Assembly (NCBI GenBank): GCA_949825025.1
Contig: OX463781.1
Span: forward strand, 46,140,317-46,204,316
Direction of reading: 5' to 3'
Origin: Siphlonurus alternatus
Taxonomy: Eukaryota > Arthropoda > Insecta > Ephemeroptera > Siphlonuridae
Length of the DNA stretch: 64,000 nt
The position numbers and the translations under genes were made by a program. A model generated the notes under the pieces. That model was not told where the DNA came from. It searched no databases and saw only the letters and a list, made by a program, of their open reading frames with translations. This document shows, one piece after another, positions 34,322 through 47,148 of the stretch (position 1 is its first letter; every line of letters starts with the position of its first letter).

Positions 34322-34820
34322 ATCAAGGAATCAACGATTAACCTCATGCAGCTACTGAATTTGGAGTCACAGAATTATTTCTATTACATTAGGAATCAAA
34401 TGAAATAAATTTTAAAAATTTGGAAACGAAAAAAAAAAGTAATAATAATAAATAAATAAAAAGAAAATTAAAAAAAGGAGCATTTTTCTCACAAGCAACT
34501 CCATTTCCATCAGTTTCTGTCCATATTGTCCACTTTGAACTCACCATCAATAGATGGCATACATATTTTTTTTTTTTTAAATTGAATCCTTCTTTGCAGT
34601 TTTATGAAAATTGAGGTTGTCTATATAAGAAATATATATAGCATGGAGCCTTATATATATATATAAGGCTCCATGCTATATTTCTTATATACAACCTCAA
34701 TTTTCATAAAACTGCAAAGAAGGATTCAATTTAAAAAATATGTATGCCAACTATTGATGGTGAGTTCAAATTCCCATACAAGAGGTTGTTTAATTCAAGC
34801 AGCTCGCCAGAGAACTATAA
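34322..34820. repeat. Dispersed repeat family C, copy 1, with an internal large palindrome
   Basis: Shares words in order with 36812-37110 and, inverted, with 50735-51075: AATCAAATGAAATAAATTTT, CAACTCCATTTCC, TTCTGTCCATA, TTGATGGTGAGTTC. In this copy 34541-34658 and 34663-34775 are an almost perfect palindrome around CCTTATATATATATAAGG, so part of the repeat has been duplicated head-to-head. Likely a decayed DNA element. Confidence 0.6.
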
Positions 34821-34849
34821 AATATATCTAACACCGTCAGTCCGCTCTC

Positions 34850-34990
34850 CAATTGAGTCACTCTTGACTCGCGTGGTGTGTTGTTACGCGCACTTGTTGC
34901 GAGGGCAACGTGCTGATGATGACGTAACGAGAATCACAATTACAATTCCACGTGCACCTTTAGCCGCGTGAGTGTGCACTTTACAACGTC
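34850..34990. promoter_or_regulatory. Promoter-like patch with X-box, CRE and E-box motifs
   Basis: In about 120 bases: GTTGCGAGGGCAAC (34897-34910, a symmetric RFX X-box), TGATGACGTAAC (CRE/ATF-like, near 34915), CACGTG (near 34950) and GCCGCGTGAGTG. The X-box is the hallmark of ciliary-gene promoters in animals. No downstream exon was recognised in the window, so the target gene is unknown. Confidence 0.4.
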
Positions 34991-35267
34991 GCTGCGGGCT
35001 TCATGTTTTTTTATTATCTAATAATTGTAATACAGCATGTCATAATTCGTTATTGAAAAGCTGGATAGGTATATTTTTATTATTTACTGAACATTATTAT
35101 TTATAAGTGCAATGAGGTGTTAAAAAAAAGTTGTACTGAAAGTTAATTTATGTTGCGTATTAACGTATTACGTATATAAATTATATAATACAGTATAATA
35201 TTATTATATATATATGCGGTCTTCATCATGCATGCATAACATGCATGTAATTTTGTATTTTTTTTTT

Positions 35268-35560
35268 TATTATTTATCACACATAAAGAACCGTGAGGTA
35301 CATATTATAGTGCTTACAATATTTTAGTATTGCAATACCTGTATAAAAGAAACATAAAAATTAAAACATATTTTCATCAGTTTTATATTATTATAATAAT
35401 TACCATCATACATATTATAGCATTATCTATATAGTCAGTTTACAATATACCTGAGAAAATAAAAATTTTATTTTTAAAGAAATATTTTAATTAATTGAGA
35501 ACAATCTGAAAACTAATTCTTTATTATATATATTATATTATAACTATAATACATTATTAT
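35268..35560 (-). mobile_element. Retroposon 3' end, copy A
   Basis: Aligns almost base for base with 36150-36540 (shared GTATTGCAATACCTGT-like words, AGAAACATAAAAATTAAAAC, ATACATATTA, ACTAATTCTTTATTATA). In the other copy the minus strand ends in TGTGCAATAAATAAATACAA, an AATAAA-type 3' tail. This copy has a short CTATATAG where copy B has a long AT array. Confidence 0.65.
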
Positions 35561-36149
35561 AATCTATTATAAGGAAAGCATTATTATAATATAATTTATA
35601 GCTGAATGTTCTTTTTCTTGTTATTTAATTTTTACTAATTTAATAATTTATATATTATAATATATAATTAAAAATTATAAATTCTTTTATTACGTTATAT
35701 AGTTATATTATAATTTTATATAAATAATAATGATTACAAAATTCAGCACGTTTTTATATTATGTCATACGTCATGTCAAGCAGTATCGCATTGCAGCATG
35801 CATTTAATTCAGCTCTCAATATTAAATTGATATAGAATTTGTTGTAATATTAATATAATAAATTATGTGAAATTTAACAAATCGTATTAATAATATTATA
35901 AAGACAAGCGCATTTTTTTATACTAAAATTGTTCATGTCGCTGGGGCGAACACCCCAATAAATTAATGAACATATTAAATCATAAATCATACAGTATATT
36001 ATATACTGCATATTATACATATATTATATTATGATGGTTGATCAAAATATTTATGAATTTTGATTTAAAAATTACTTTTTTATTTATTTATATATTATAA
36101 ATAATATCTTATATACCGTTTGGGTTATTTTATTTTATTTTGTATTTGT

Positions 36150-36540
<391 letters not shown>

Positions 36541-36811
36541 GTCATTCATTTCTTAATTGTTGCTATTTTTTTATATTTTCCCCCAACTATTATTGCAATA
36601 CATAATAATTAACCCAATTAACAATTTTATTATTAGACAAGCTCATTTCATACATTATTTATATATTGATTTTATATATTATAATAATGGTATTATTATT
36701 ATAGAAATTTTAAGCAAACTTAATTAAGTTACAATATAACTTGCAATAACCTGCATGTTGTAAATTGTATATAATATAATTAATTATTTATATAACTAAT
36801 AAATATTAACG

Positions 36812-37110
36812 ATTAATCTCAGTTACTTCGGAATCAAAGAATTTTTCCTTGCAAACGAATCGAATGAAATAAATTTTAAAAAAATCGATAATGTTCTAAA
36901 ACTTAATCGCTTATGCTGGTTTGAGCAAATTCAGTCTTGCAGTTTTTTTACAACAGCTCCATTTCCGGTTTCCGTCCATAAGGCCAATGTTAAATTTCTA
37001 CCTCAGTTTTCACAAAACTGATAAGACAGATTCGCTTCAAAATTTATATGTCACCTATTGATGATGAGTTCTAAGTCCCCTGCAAATCTTGTTGCATTCA
37101 GGCGGTACGA
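36812..37110 (+). repeat. Dispersed repeat family C, copy 2
   Basis: Contains CAAACGAATCGAATGAAAT, AACAGCTCCATTTCCGG, TTTCCGTCCATAAGGCC, CCTCAGTTTTCACAAAACTG and CACCTATTGATGATGAGTTC. It corresponds to 50735-51075 in reverse orientation and to parts of 34322-34820. No coding potential. Confidence 0.65.
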
Positions 37111-38627
37111 TTGCGAGATATCAACCTACTGAGATTCATCCTTAAAAAAACTTTTATTTCTAAATTTTTTTATGTTATTATACCATGGATGGTAGTTCAT
37201 TAAAAAGATATCAGTGTGGGCACCATGCTTAATGATTGCATGCTGCAGGGACATTGCAGTGCAGCATGTTCATTAAATCACGACCAACGTTTACTGTTAA
37301 TTCTTTGTTACCATAAATAATTATTATGATGAAATTCCTCTTTCTTGCCTCGTCTTCTCTCATTATCACCAACGTTTCCTGCATGGACCAACGCTGCACG
37401 ACGCGCGCGGGTCGCGACGGTGAGCGCTGAAGGGTCTGGACGCATCATGAGCCATGAGCCACCGTCGGTGCAGATCTTTTATAGTGGGTTATAGTTATAG
37501 CAAATATAGTGGCCTGTGAAGGACGTTCCATGTCATTCCTTTTGGAACGAACTGGTGGGGTGAGGAGGGAGACCCACAAGTACATCCCAGAATGATTCTT
37601 CGTGAATGTCGAGCCTAATGCGTCGACTGGGACCGTCAATTCGGTGCTGGGACTGCAGGTTCTTGGTCATCAGGACACCACCTCACAGTGCATGACTGTA
37701 GCAATATTTAAATTGAGTTTAGAGGCTTCAGAATGTACTGTGTACAATATATGATCTAAATTTCCCATTCGGAGGGACCTTTTTCTTCAGTGGAATTATG
37801 CCATGGACCAGATCCGAGTCCATATGTCTCTGCGTGGCTTGTCAGCATGGAACTTATAAAATTCTATATTAAGAATTATATTAGAAGCGTTGGTATAAGC
37901 TTTGAAAAAAGTCAGAAAGTTAAATAAATATATTATATAAGTATATAGTAAATAAAAAGTTAAAAAATAGTTCAAGTTAAATAATTTAGTTAAATTCAGT
38001 CACTTAATAGCAATCATTAATACTATAATACTATTTAATATAGTATATATGGACTCACAATCAGTTGAATGAAAAAAAAAAAAAAAAACATCAACGATAT
38101 CACATGCACAATGACATATGAATTATATTTTATTTGTCAAAAATAAAATGTCTTGTCAAAGTATATAGTTTTGATTCATGCAACTTCATTTTACGGTAAA
38201 AAATTTGACTACGAAATTAAAGTAATCACTCGCAATACAATGCAAGAGGTACTTTAATGCTTCACTGTATATCTTCAATTCATTTCCAAGAGGCGACTTT
38301 AAAACTGAGAGGGCTGGAAAGCAGAAGGAGCGACTGTATTATATTTTAGGGTCGCCCTCTTATTTGTTGTGGATGTATATTTGAAATTAAAGAAGTATAA
38401 CTTTACTTTCATTTAACGTTATATTAGGTCTTTAATTTCTGACATTGTTAGCTTTATTTACAATTAATGCATGGCAAAATGTCACAAAATTGTATCACCA
38501 AACTGAATTTTCGACGAGCCTCGTGATCGAAGACCTGATTTGTGCATGTTAGTAAACAAATTTTTTGCTAATAATAAGTTACCTAAGAATTGTTTAATTT
38601 AAAATCTAAAAATTAATTAACATTAAA
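37111..38627. other. Non-coding DNA, partly GC-richer
   Basis: 37380-37690 is more complex (ACGACGCGCGCGGGTCGCGACG, then unique sequence) with a 64-codon minus frame that I cannot support. 38060-38090 has an A-run. No repeat recognised. Confidence 0.3.
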
Positions 38628-38845
38628 GGGTGCGATTGACGAAGCAGTTAGCCAGGTTTGTAACCACGTTTAGCTTAACCACGTTTAACTATATCTGTTT
38701 TTACGTGTTAAACCACCTAGTTAAACGTGGTTAAGCTAAATGTGGTTAGAAACCTAGAACTGCTTTGTGAATCATGTTTAATTTTTAAGTTATATTTATA
38801 AGTTTTTTTGTCTCTATGTTGTATTATGTACAGCCACAAGAGAAA

Positions 38846-38924
<79 letters not shown>

Positions 38925-38933
38925 ATCGCACCC
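38628..38933. mobile_element. Hairpin MITE (copy 1) interrupted by a retroposon
   Basis: Left end GGGTGCGATTGACGAAGC pairs with the right half (CTAACCACGTTTAGCTTAAC is mirrored by GTTAAGCTAAATGTGGTTAG). The right tip GTGAATCGCACCC, intact in the copy at 55404-55557, is here split: GTGAATC at 38767-38773 and AATCGCACCC at 38924-38933, with foreign sequence between. Confidence 0.8.
38774..38923 (+). mobile_element. Retroposon with AAAT tail nested in the MITE
   Basis: The inserted piece runs ATGTTTAATTTTTAAG ... GTCTCTATGTTGTATTATG, CAGCCACAAGAG, then about 20 AAAT units. The direct repeat AATC flanks it (38770-38773 and 38924-38927). The body matches the end of the copy at 11521-11578. The AAAT microsatellite is therefore the grown tail of a retroposon. 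Confidence 0.75.
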
Positions 38934-39000
38934 AAAATTTATAATGCATATGTATAGGCTGATATAATATATATTTATATATATATATTTATTTTTTCCA

Positions 39001-39227
39001 AATCAAATTCAAATTCAAATTTTTATTTCGATGTACAGCATGGATCACGTCAATTATTACATAAAATATGTAATATACTTAATTCTAATTAAAATTAGCT
39101 TTTCTAAATTTAATTAATTTAAACACATGCATAAACACATGCCAAACATTATTTAAAAGTACATGATCTATAAAATCAATATAGTAATTAAAATTGTGTC
39201 TTTTTAAACATCACATTAATAGAACCA

Positions 39228-39271
<44 letters not shown>

Positions 39272-39470
39272 TTAACACACAATTACTTCAATTAAAAGTC
39301 TATAATACATTATGACAAGTTAATTGGTTATTTTAATTAATACTTTACTAGTATATAGTGAATATTATTATAAATTAGTTATTTCAAAAAGTACTTTTGC
39401 ATAAATTGTCATATAATATTAATATATTCACATTAATTTTTTCTTCTTTTTATGCAGTATATCGTTTGAA
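39001..39470 (-). mobile_element. 3'-end copy of the non-LTR retrotransposon family
   Basis: Plus-strand start AATCAAATTCAAATTC, then AAATTTTTATTTCGATG, GTACAGCATGGATCACGTC, TACTTAATTCTAATTAAAAT. It aligns along its length with 14491-14935 and at its start with 47150-47260. Contains an AT microsatellite at about 39233-39262 that the sister copy lacks. No coding sequence. Confidence 0.75.
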
Positions 39471-39584
39471 TCACAGTTTGTATCGTTAATATAAAATATT
39501 GCTTTTTGTCTGTTAGTATTATGTTGTGATGGAGTCAATTTATTGCTATGAGATTTTAAAAAATTCAAAAATTTTAATTTTATT

Positions 39585-39850
39585 AAACCAAAAAAATCGT
39601 AAAAATATGGTACTTTTAATTTTTTCAAATTTTTCTGAGACCGGGAACTACTTTTAAAAAATTATTGAAAGTCTATTTTGATGACGTCACGGGCGGCACT
39701 GCCCTATTCTTTTTCTTAAGAAGTGACGCCCGTGACGTCATCAAAATAGACTTTCAATAATTTTTAAAAAATAGTGCCCGCGCGGTCTCAGAAAAATCTG
39801 AAAAAATTCACAGTATCATTATATTTTTTACCCCTTCTTTCGATTAAGCC
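39585..39850. mobile_element. Foldback MITE, family B copy 2, with a perfect inner stem
   Basis: Inner arms (TTGAAAGTCTATTTTGATG, then ACGTCACGGGCG) are mirrored by CGCCCGTGACGTCATC and CAAAATAGACTTTCAA. The outer arms match copy 1 (TTTTCTGAGACCGGGAACTA, AAAATCTGAAAAAATTCACA). TGACGTCA occurs in both stems but is part of the element here. Confidence 0.75.
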
Positions 39851-42685
39851 ACTAAAATTTTTGCATTCTAATATCTCATTCTTTAGTGTGTTGATTGAGA
39901 ATTTGACGTAATGTTATGCTGTCTTGTATACAGTACATACAACCTTCGCCTTCGAAATAAAATTATTAGGCGCGGGTTGTGATTGCCGCTCTCCTGCGTG
40001 TCAAGGGTGGCCTACTTTAGACTTCAGCAGGCGCAATGGCGGCGGCGAACACTTTGGAACATCAAAAATTGTCATGAGAACTCACTTAGCACTTAGTCTA
40101 TATATATAAAATTCTTTAATTTATTCCCCGGAAACCGGCAAAAATATTTTGAAATAATAGTTATGTGTGTGCAATTCATGACTGTATTAATCATCTTGAT
40201 GACAATGTTATAGTGAATAATATTTATATTCAGTGGAATAATTAATTATTTTCTTTAAATACTAAGCAATAATTATGTTGTATGATGAACAATTAATATA
40301 AAGTTCTGAGTAAGAAATTTGAATATGAATATTTTTAAAATAAAAGTAAGCAAACAATGAAAAACTTAATTAAATAAAATTTCAAATTTAACTGCGTGAG
40401 TTTGGTATAAAAGTGTAAAAAAAAAGGCTTTATAATAAAAAGTTTGCTGTGCCTTTTTCAACTTAATAAATTTTATTTACCAGCGCTGGCAAAGAGAAGT
40501 TTGCTCTCACAAAAGTTGCTGCAAAAAGATTTAATTTTCTTGCTAATCTCGCCGTAAAACAACAAACATTTAAAATCACCATGAGCTTAATTATTATTGT
40601 CATCGCTTAATTATATATTATACAGTATTTTAAGAGCTATTATTTATTAATAATTTAGTAATTAATTGAATTATAATTTTTACCACTTTTACTTTCATTT
40701 TTTTTTCTTCCACTGTATATTTAAAATTGGATTGTTGTTCAACGTAAGTACAAAAAAGGTGTGTGTGGACGTGTTATAGCGCTTTAACTAGGCCATTCAT
40801 ATCCATCATGATCCGCGCTTTGCTGCCAGTGCGGCGTTGCCAGATTTAGAAACTGGTAGCAGCTGCTGCCATACCGCGCTTGATATCGCTCCTGCTTACC
40901 ATTTATTTGTGCCGCTCGCCAGCTTGGCTTCTCAACTCGCCAATTATTGCAAACTTGCTCCACTGGCTCTCGTAACAATTTTTGTAAGCAATGAAAAAAT
41001 GTCCAATTACATTTTTACACTTTATGATTAAAGTAATTAAAATCTTAATAGTGTTAAATAAGTTAGTCAAATTATTAGTTTTCTATAAAGTTTGTTTTCT
41101 TTGAGAGCTCTCAATCAATTTCACCTTCAATAACCGAATGATGTTATATAAAAACCTCGGTTTTATACCCTTCACACAATACTACTTATAAAATATTAAT
41201 TAATCAGTTTATTTCTGTTATGTGTTACGGCAAAGTGAGTTATATATAAACAAATAAATTTAATAATATACACTCAATCCTAAATAAAGTGTCCGCCTAA
41301 ATTGTTAAATCAGCCTGCGGTTAGGCAACTGGTTCATCACCCGAACAAAGCGGTTTGCATACTTCACATACAGCAGGGGTAATGATTTTTGTAGGGCGAG
41401 ATTTTAGTTATAAAATGCGGCAAGTACATGTTTGTATTATAACATCAAGGCAACGTCACTCCGGAACCAATAAGAGGTCCGTCCGATCTATTTATATACA
41501 TGCAATGAAGGTCTGCATGAGGAGTCAAGAAGAATGGTGTAAATAAAGGGGAGGAAGGTCATGGGGTGCGACGTGTAGATATTACTTTATATTTTATCCA
41601 ATTTCTATAGAAATTCAAAATTCTCCATATCAAAATAAATCCTTATACATATATAAGGATTGTTGATTGTTTACTGCATGCATGTGACCTGATAATGTCT
41701 AGAATTAAATGCTTTGCTTCATTAATCACACGCAGGTTTCCATCATGCTTCTTTATGTGATGCTTTCAGTCATTGCTATTACATGTATATAAAATGATAT
41801 AATAAAATATGTTATGCCCGCGGCGGGGTAATAGGGATAAGGTATATTATATAGGGAAAGGATGGCGGCCATATGGCCTATTACGCGTCCCAGCATTCGT
41901 TTTATAGGTGAGACTGAGGGAACCGTGGAAAACTTCAGGCAGGGACGGACACCTCTTATACTTTTTATCAATGGACCAAAGTGATGCCCAAAGCCTGCAC
42001 ACACAACACACAAGTGCAGTAATATTATAATATTGAAATTATTATATATTTTATTCTTGCAGGAATTTGTATAAAATCAGCAATAAGCAAATTAGTTTTC
42101 ATATATCATATCATGGATATCTTTATCATTTCGACAAAAGTTATAGCTGTATTTACATGCAGTAAATCCTATAATTTTGTTTGAAATATCATATGCAGCC
42201 ATTGAAATTGCTATAATATCAATACACATCATCAATAATTAAATGTATAATATTATACAATAAAAATGTCAATCATAAAAATCACGTGCCTCACTTGCTG
42301 CATGTGGTGACGCTCGACGGTCCGCTAGTCGCAATTATTAATCATCCTACAATTATAATACCAACTTGAGTCCACACAGTGTTGAGCATGTGACTCTGGC
42401 GTTCGCGCTGCAAGGGGACAGTCATAATACCTCGTTCAAAATGTCATGTGTATATAAAATATTACATTGCAGTTGTGAAAATGAGCCATGCACGATAAAG
42501 ACATTTATTAGTTACGCATGCAGTAAAATAATTATCATCATAGCATCATCAGGTGTTACGCATGGCATATAATAACATGGCATCCAGTATATTATAATTA
42601 GTAACGTAATTGTTACTGGCAGGATAATGCTGCACAGGATGGTCTGTTTCTAAGATTGCTTGGTTATTTATATATATAAGTAAGC
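39851..42685. other. Mostly AT-rich non-coding DNA with three GC-richer patches
   Basis: 39965-40065: GCGGGTTGTGATTGCCGC and GCGCAATGGCGGCGGCGAAC, which looks like a start-codon context but closes after 13 codons. 40790-40980: GC-richer unique sequence with overlapping frames on both strands, no splice pattern. 41850-42005: unique sequence that includes GGGAACCGTGGAAAACTTC, faintly like the body of the 5S-derived SINE. Nothing else supportable. Confidence 0.3.
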
Positions 42686-42725
42686 CATTGGTCTCAAATC
42701 TTTTGCCATGAGATTTGGACCAATG
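42686..42725. repeat. Short near-perfect hairpin
   Basis: CATTGGTCTCAAATCT and AGATTTGGACCAATG pair around TTTGCCATG. The size is near that of a short regulatory hairpin, but too small to call a microRNA precursor. Confidence 0.4.
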
Positions 42726-44251
42726 TCCTCTTATCACTGATGGTTAATTCATGTGGATTAATTTTCTATGAAGTTCATTTTTTTTTTCAGCTTTGTTTCT
42801 CACGTTAAAATTAATTCTTCTGCCAGTATAGGGATTTCCCTCCACAAGATAAAAATATAGCATGTTTCAGAATATTAATAGTTCTCTGTGATTTTGGGAG
42901 AGAAAAATAGAGCTATATTTAAGGAGAGACTGTGCCATGTATTTTAATTATTTAATTTTTCGCTATATAGTTTTGTTTTTTCTTTATTTAACTTATTACA
43001 TTTTATTAAATGATTTGAACATAATTTAACTAAAATTTACTCAAATCTCGGTCTGAATAAAAATAATAAATTTTACCTCAATCTATTAAATTATTTATAC
43101 ATGAAAGTATTTATCATTTATTAAATTTAACATGCATAATATGTTTTTGAATTGCAAAAACAAAAACAAAAAATCCACTCAAAGTTGTCACATGCAGCAT
43201 TACAATAAATCATTGGCTGGATATAGTGAAAGCGTTGTTTTGAAAATGGCTGTATATATGCGCATGTATAACTATAATAATTATATAAATTTCAAGGACC
43301 CAACAAGTTGCGTATTATATAATCCATATGTATGTGAACATATTTTTTTATGAAATAGCTCTGTCGATAGTAAATCCAGATTTAGCATATATTTATATGT
43401 GCATGAGACATATTTATATCGGCTTACATTTAAATTTATTTTCTTTTTACGGCGATAGGTGCTGGTTTCATGGGCTGCTATACGGACAGTCTTTACCCGT
43501 ACACTCTCTCTGTCCCCCCCCCCCCCAAGCTTAAGTAAATGTGAGTTGGGAGGATTGTATACAAGCCCAGAGATTTTCAGGTAAGTCCATGCGCAAACCC
43601 TTCCTTGCATAAATTGGAATTTTAATAAAGAGATGTGAAATGTTATAGTTCCAAGAATTAAGTACATTAATTGGTTTGGAACATTTGTATAAAATAACAC
43701 TCTTCATGTGGGAACATTTTCCTCTCAGGTATAATAAAAAAGGTTATGCTTTGTATACAAAATTAGTATATATACCAATCCCTTCATGGTACAAGTGCTA
43801 TGTAAACATTAACAATATTATTTTCACAAAATTCAATGACGTAGACAAAACAAGCATTTGATTTTTGTGAGTGTTTTTTGTCTAAATTATCATTCTCGTA
43901 GGTTGAAGACTTGATTCTTTGTTTTATCACAATTGTATAAGAAGCAGTAACGAAGTTAATTAGCGAAATTTGCATGTTACTGAACTCCTCGCCTGGTAAT
44001 TATAAGATCAAAGTGTGCTACTCGGCATTGTTCTGAGAGTGGGTTGATCAAACAAACGCGCAGATAAATGAGGTGCGATATAAGCAAGGCAATAAATACG
44101 ATGTTTTATGGATGAGAAAAAAATATATATATATTATGTATGTTGAGATGGGAGAAGGTTTAAACGCGTGAATAAAAACTGTCAAAATTTATTTGAGTTT
44201 CGTGTGGGGTCTTGTGAGATGTATATAAAAAAATATATTTTCTCTCTTTGC
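42726..44251. other. AT-rich non-coding DNA
   Basis: A C-run near 43515. A 139-codon minus frame (43281-43700) crosses it and other simple sequence and has no coding signature. Nothing recognised. Confidence 0.35.
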
Positions 44252-44252
44252 A

Positions 44253-44290
<38 letters not shown>

Positions 44291-44320
44291 GTATAAATCT
44301 CACGTCGTGAGAGGACTTTG

Positions 44321-44399
<79 letters not shown>
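44252..44399. repeat. Inverted CT and GA microsatellites
   Basis: A CT array (44252-44290) and a GA array (44323-44399) face each other across TGTATAAATCTCACGTCG. The same word CTTTGCA precedes each array on opposite sides. The arrays could pair as a long hairpin. The Ser-Leu peptides readable here are artefacts. Confidence 0.9.
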
Positions 44400-44401
<2 letters not shown>

Positions 44402-47148
44402 TTTCTTCTTTCTGGTTCCACCCCGGCAGAGAGAAAACCAGTTTGTTTGCCCCCTTCCCTCCTCCTTCCATGTTGGGGCTGAGCACACAATGAAAGATAC
44501 GCTCCCAGGCAGCCACATAAGAAAGCCTGTGATGTGTTAGCCAGACTTCCATCGCCGTCTGTTATCACGTTTTTTTTTTTTTACCTGTTGCTTTCTCACT
44601 TTTTTTTACGTTTTTTTATTTTTTTTAAATTTTCAAGCTTCTCTGTATGGAATAATATTTGATAATAAATTAAAGGCTCATTAGCAAATTTAATTTATGA
44701 AAGTAATTATCGTTGTAAGTTGTAACCTTGCAAAATTTAATATAACTATTATGCGTAAAATATAATAAAATTTAAGAAGTTTCATAAATAAGCCCTTTAT
44801 GATTCTACTTGATGTAAATTACGTTTCTCCTATATATAGTCTCGTATTGCATATTTAATAATAATTAAAGGTATTATGGGTATTAAATTAAAAATATTAA
44901 ATCTATATAATACGAAAAGAAATGTTTATTAAAAAAAGAAAATCTACAATTATAAAAATAATAAAATACACATTAATATACATGCACTTCAAGGCAATTT
45001 CTATAACAATAACAAGTAAAAAAAAGTACAGAAAACTGTCATTTTTTTTTTTTTGTCAGAGAGAGGGGTTGATTTGGAAGGGTGTTTCTCCCCTCGCGGC
45101 ATCCCCTAATTCATCCCATTAAGAGAGGGAAATAAATCGAGCGCAAGTGCAGCAGGCGGGAAGGACGATGCTCACAATTTCTCATTTTCAAGAACAGTTT
45201 TTCTGCAAGCTGCAGGGTCCGTGCGTGGATGTTTTGTCCACTTTGAGCTCTTTCTTTATCCTCCTTCTTGTCTTGGCGTTATCACACAATGATAACAGTG
45301 ACCTCAAAACGTGCTTCTAATACGTCGCTCAAAAAGATAAGGGGACTTATTTTGCGTTAACACGTATACAGAAAGCATTTTAATGTTGATAAAACAATTA
45401 AAGTCTTGTATACTCGGTTGATATAATTTGATATCCCATGCAAAATAAGACTGCAGTAATAGTACTCTCTGATAAGGTCATGTTCTTATCTCTGTTCTTC
45501 GAATGTTTTGTTTTACAATCTCGAGGTCTTATTTCTTTTAACTGATGTTGTACTGAGGAAAAATGAATGTATTCTTGATGTTTTATAGCTACACAAAATA
45601 GCGTGTAAATGTTAGAACATTACGCATATAAAATATTTTTTAAATTCATCTCCATTATAATTATAATTATATTTTTTTAAACCATCTGACCTTCATCAAA
45701 TCTGGTTTTCCACAACATGATGGTCACATGAGTCTTGTCGTCGCAATTTTATTTAATATTATGAGACAAGTCATTTATATTTACCAGCATTTTTCTAACT
45801 AATTATGTATTCTAGAATTCCTAATATTTTTTATATATAATTATATTATTTAATTTGAGTATACAATTTAATTCTATAAAATTCTATTATAGATTATAAC
45901 GTACAACTATAGAAATTCATCTTGTATTTATTTTATTTTTACCACTTCATCATTTTAAAATAAAAAAGATAACAAATAATAATTACTAATAAAACTTTTT
46001 TTTATGATTATTTTTTTTATCATATTTATTTAATAAAAGTTTTTAGCATGGTGCACAGGCCCGCCATCTGTAGTTGCCGAGTGGCAGTACGGCTCAATGA
46101 GGCCGCTCGGAGCATAAATTGTGTCTCAGATTGAAAGGCCAGATAGGGAGGACAAGGCGGCAAGGACAAAAAACATCTCAGCAGCCTCGCGGATCTGACG
46201 CCGGCAGTCTAACCAGTTGGTACCAGCACGATCAATCTGCTGAGCAGCCACAGCAATATATCGTATATAAGAGAGAAGACCCACCCTCTATTTAACTTCA
46301 AGTTATTGCCTCTGCTGGAAACAAGCCAAGAAAAATAATAAAAAACAAAATATACTGTATAAGTGATTGCAAAGTGTGATTAGAACACAAACAAGAAAAG
46401 TTCACTTGAAAATAAATTTAAAATTGATATAGATAATATTATAAATATCAATGTATTTTAAAATGTTTACTTATTATTTATCAATAAAAAGGAAAACAAA
46501 TAATATTTTATTGAAATTAGACTCTCATGCATGCTATTATTTATGTATTATATTTTTATAATTAATTAAAAATATATAATACAAAAATGCCCATTTTTAT
46601 TAAATAATTCCTAATTAATTTAATGCATTTTTTTAATAAATATATTAAGAAACCCATATCCCTCTGCATGGCATAATTTTAATCTTTTCTCCAATAGATA
46701 TTATTTGTATATAATTATGAATTAACATTATATTATAATATATTGATTATTGCCCCAAGCGTTTAGTTTTTTTCCTATACATTTGGATAATATTGTCTTA
46801 GTATACTATGTCTATAAATTATACTATAGTTAGACTGCATCCTGTATAATAATATATATTTATATAAGTATATATAATGTAAACTATAATATATAATTAT
46901 AATTTTGAAAGTATATAACTCCAGAGATCGAATGCAGAAATAATATAAAAACTGACACTTTGACGCGCGAAAAGGTTTTAAAAGAGACGAACCAAATTTA
47001 ATGATTGGTTGAAATTAAAGAAGTATAAACAAAAACTTTTTATTGAGGCTCTTTTGATCCATTAATTCCATCGATCCAAAACCAAAATGAAAATGCAGTG
47101 AAGAGATTTCGAATTTTTATTTAGTCAAGATAATTGCAATGCACATTT
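44400..47148. other. Non-coding DNA with a GC-richer patch at 46.06-46.26 kb
   Basis: T-runs at 44570-44625. 45060-45300 contains moderately GC-rich unique sequence. 46055-46260 is the most complex block (AGTTGCCGAGTGGCAGTACG, GCCTCGCGGATCTGACGCCG), without a supported exon. The rest is AT-rich. Confidence 0.3.

Noticed and set aside
39965..40065. A start-codon context GCGCAATGGCGGCGGCG that looked like a first exon
   Set aside because: The frame closes after 13 codons and no donor precedes the stop.
43281..43700. A 139-codon minus-strand frame
   Set aside because: Low-complexity, crosses a C-run, has no domain-like pattern, and is in AT-rich sequence.
44160..44568. 128-130-codon Ser-Leu-rich frames (also 54507 and 10615)
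   Set aside because: GA/CT microsatellite translations. All frames are open there.
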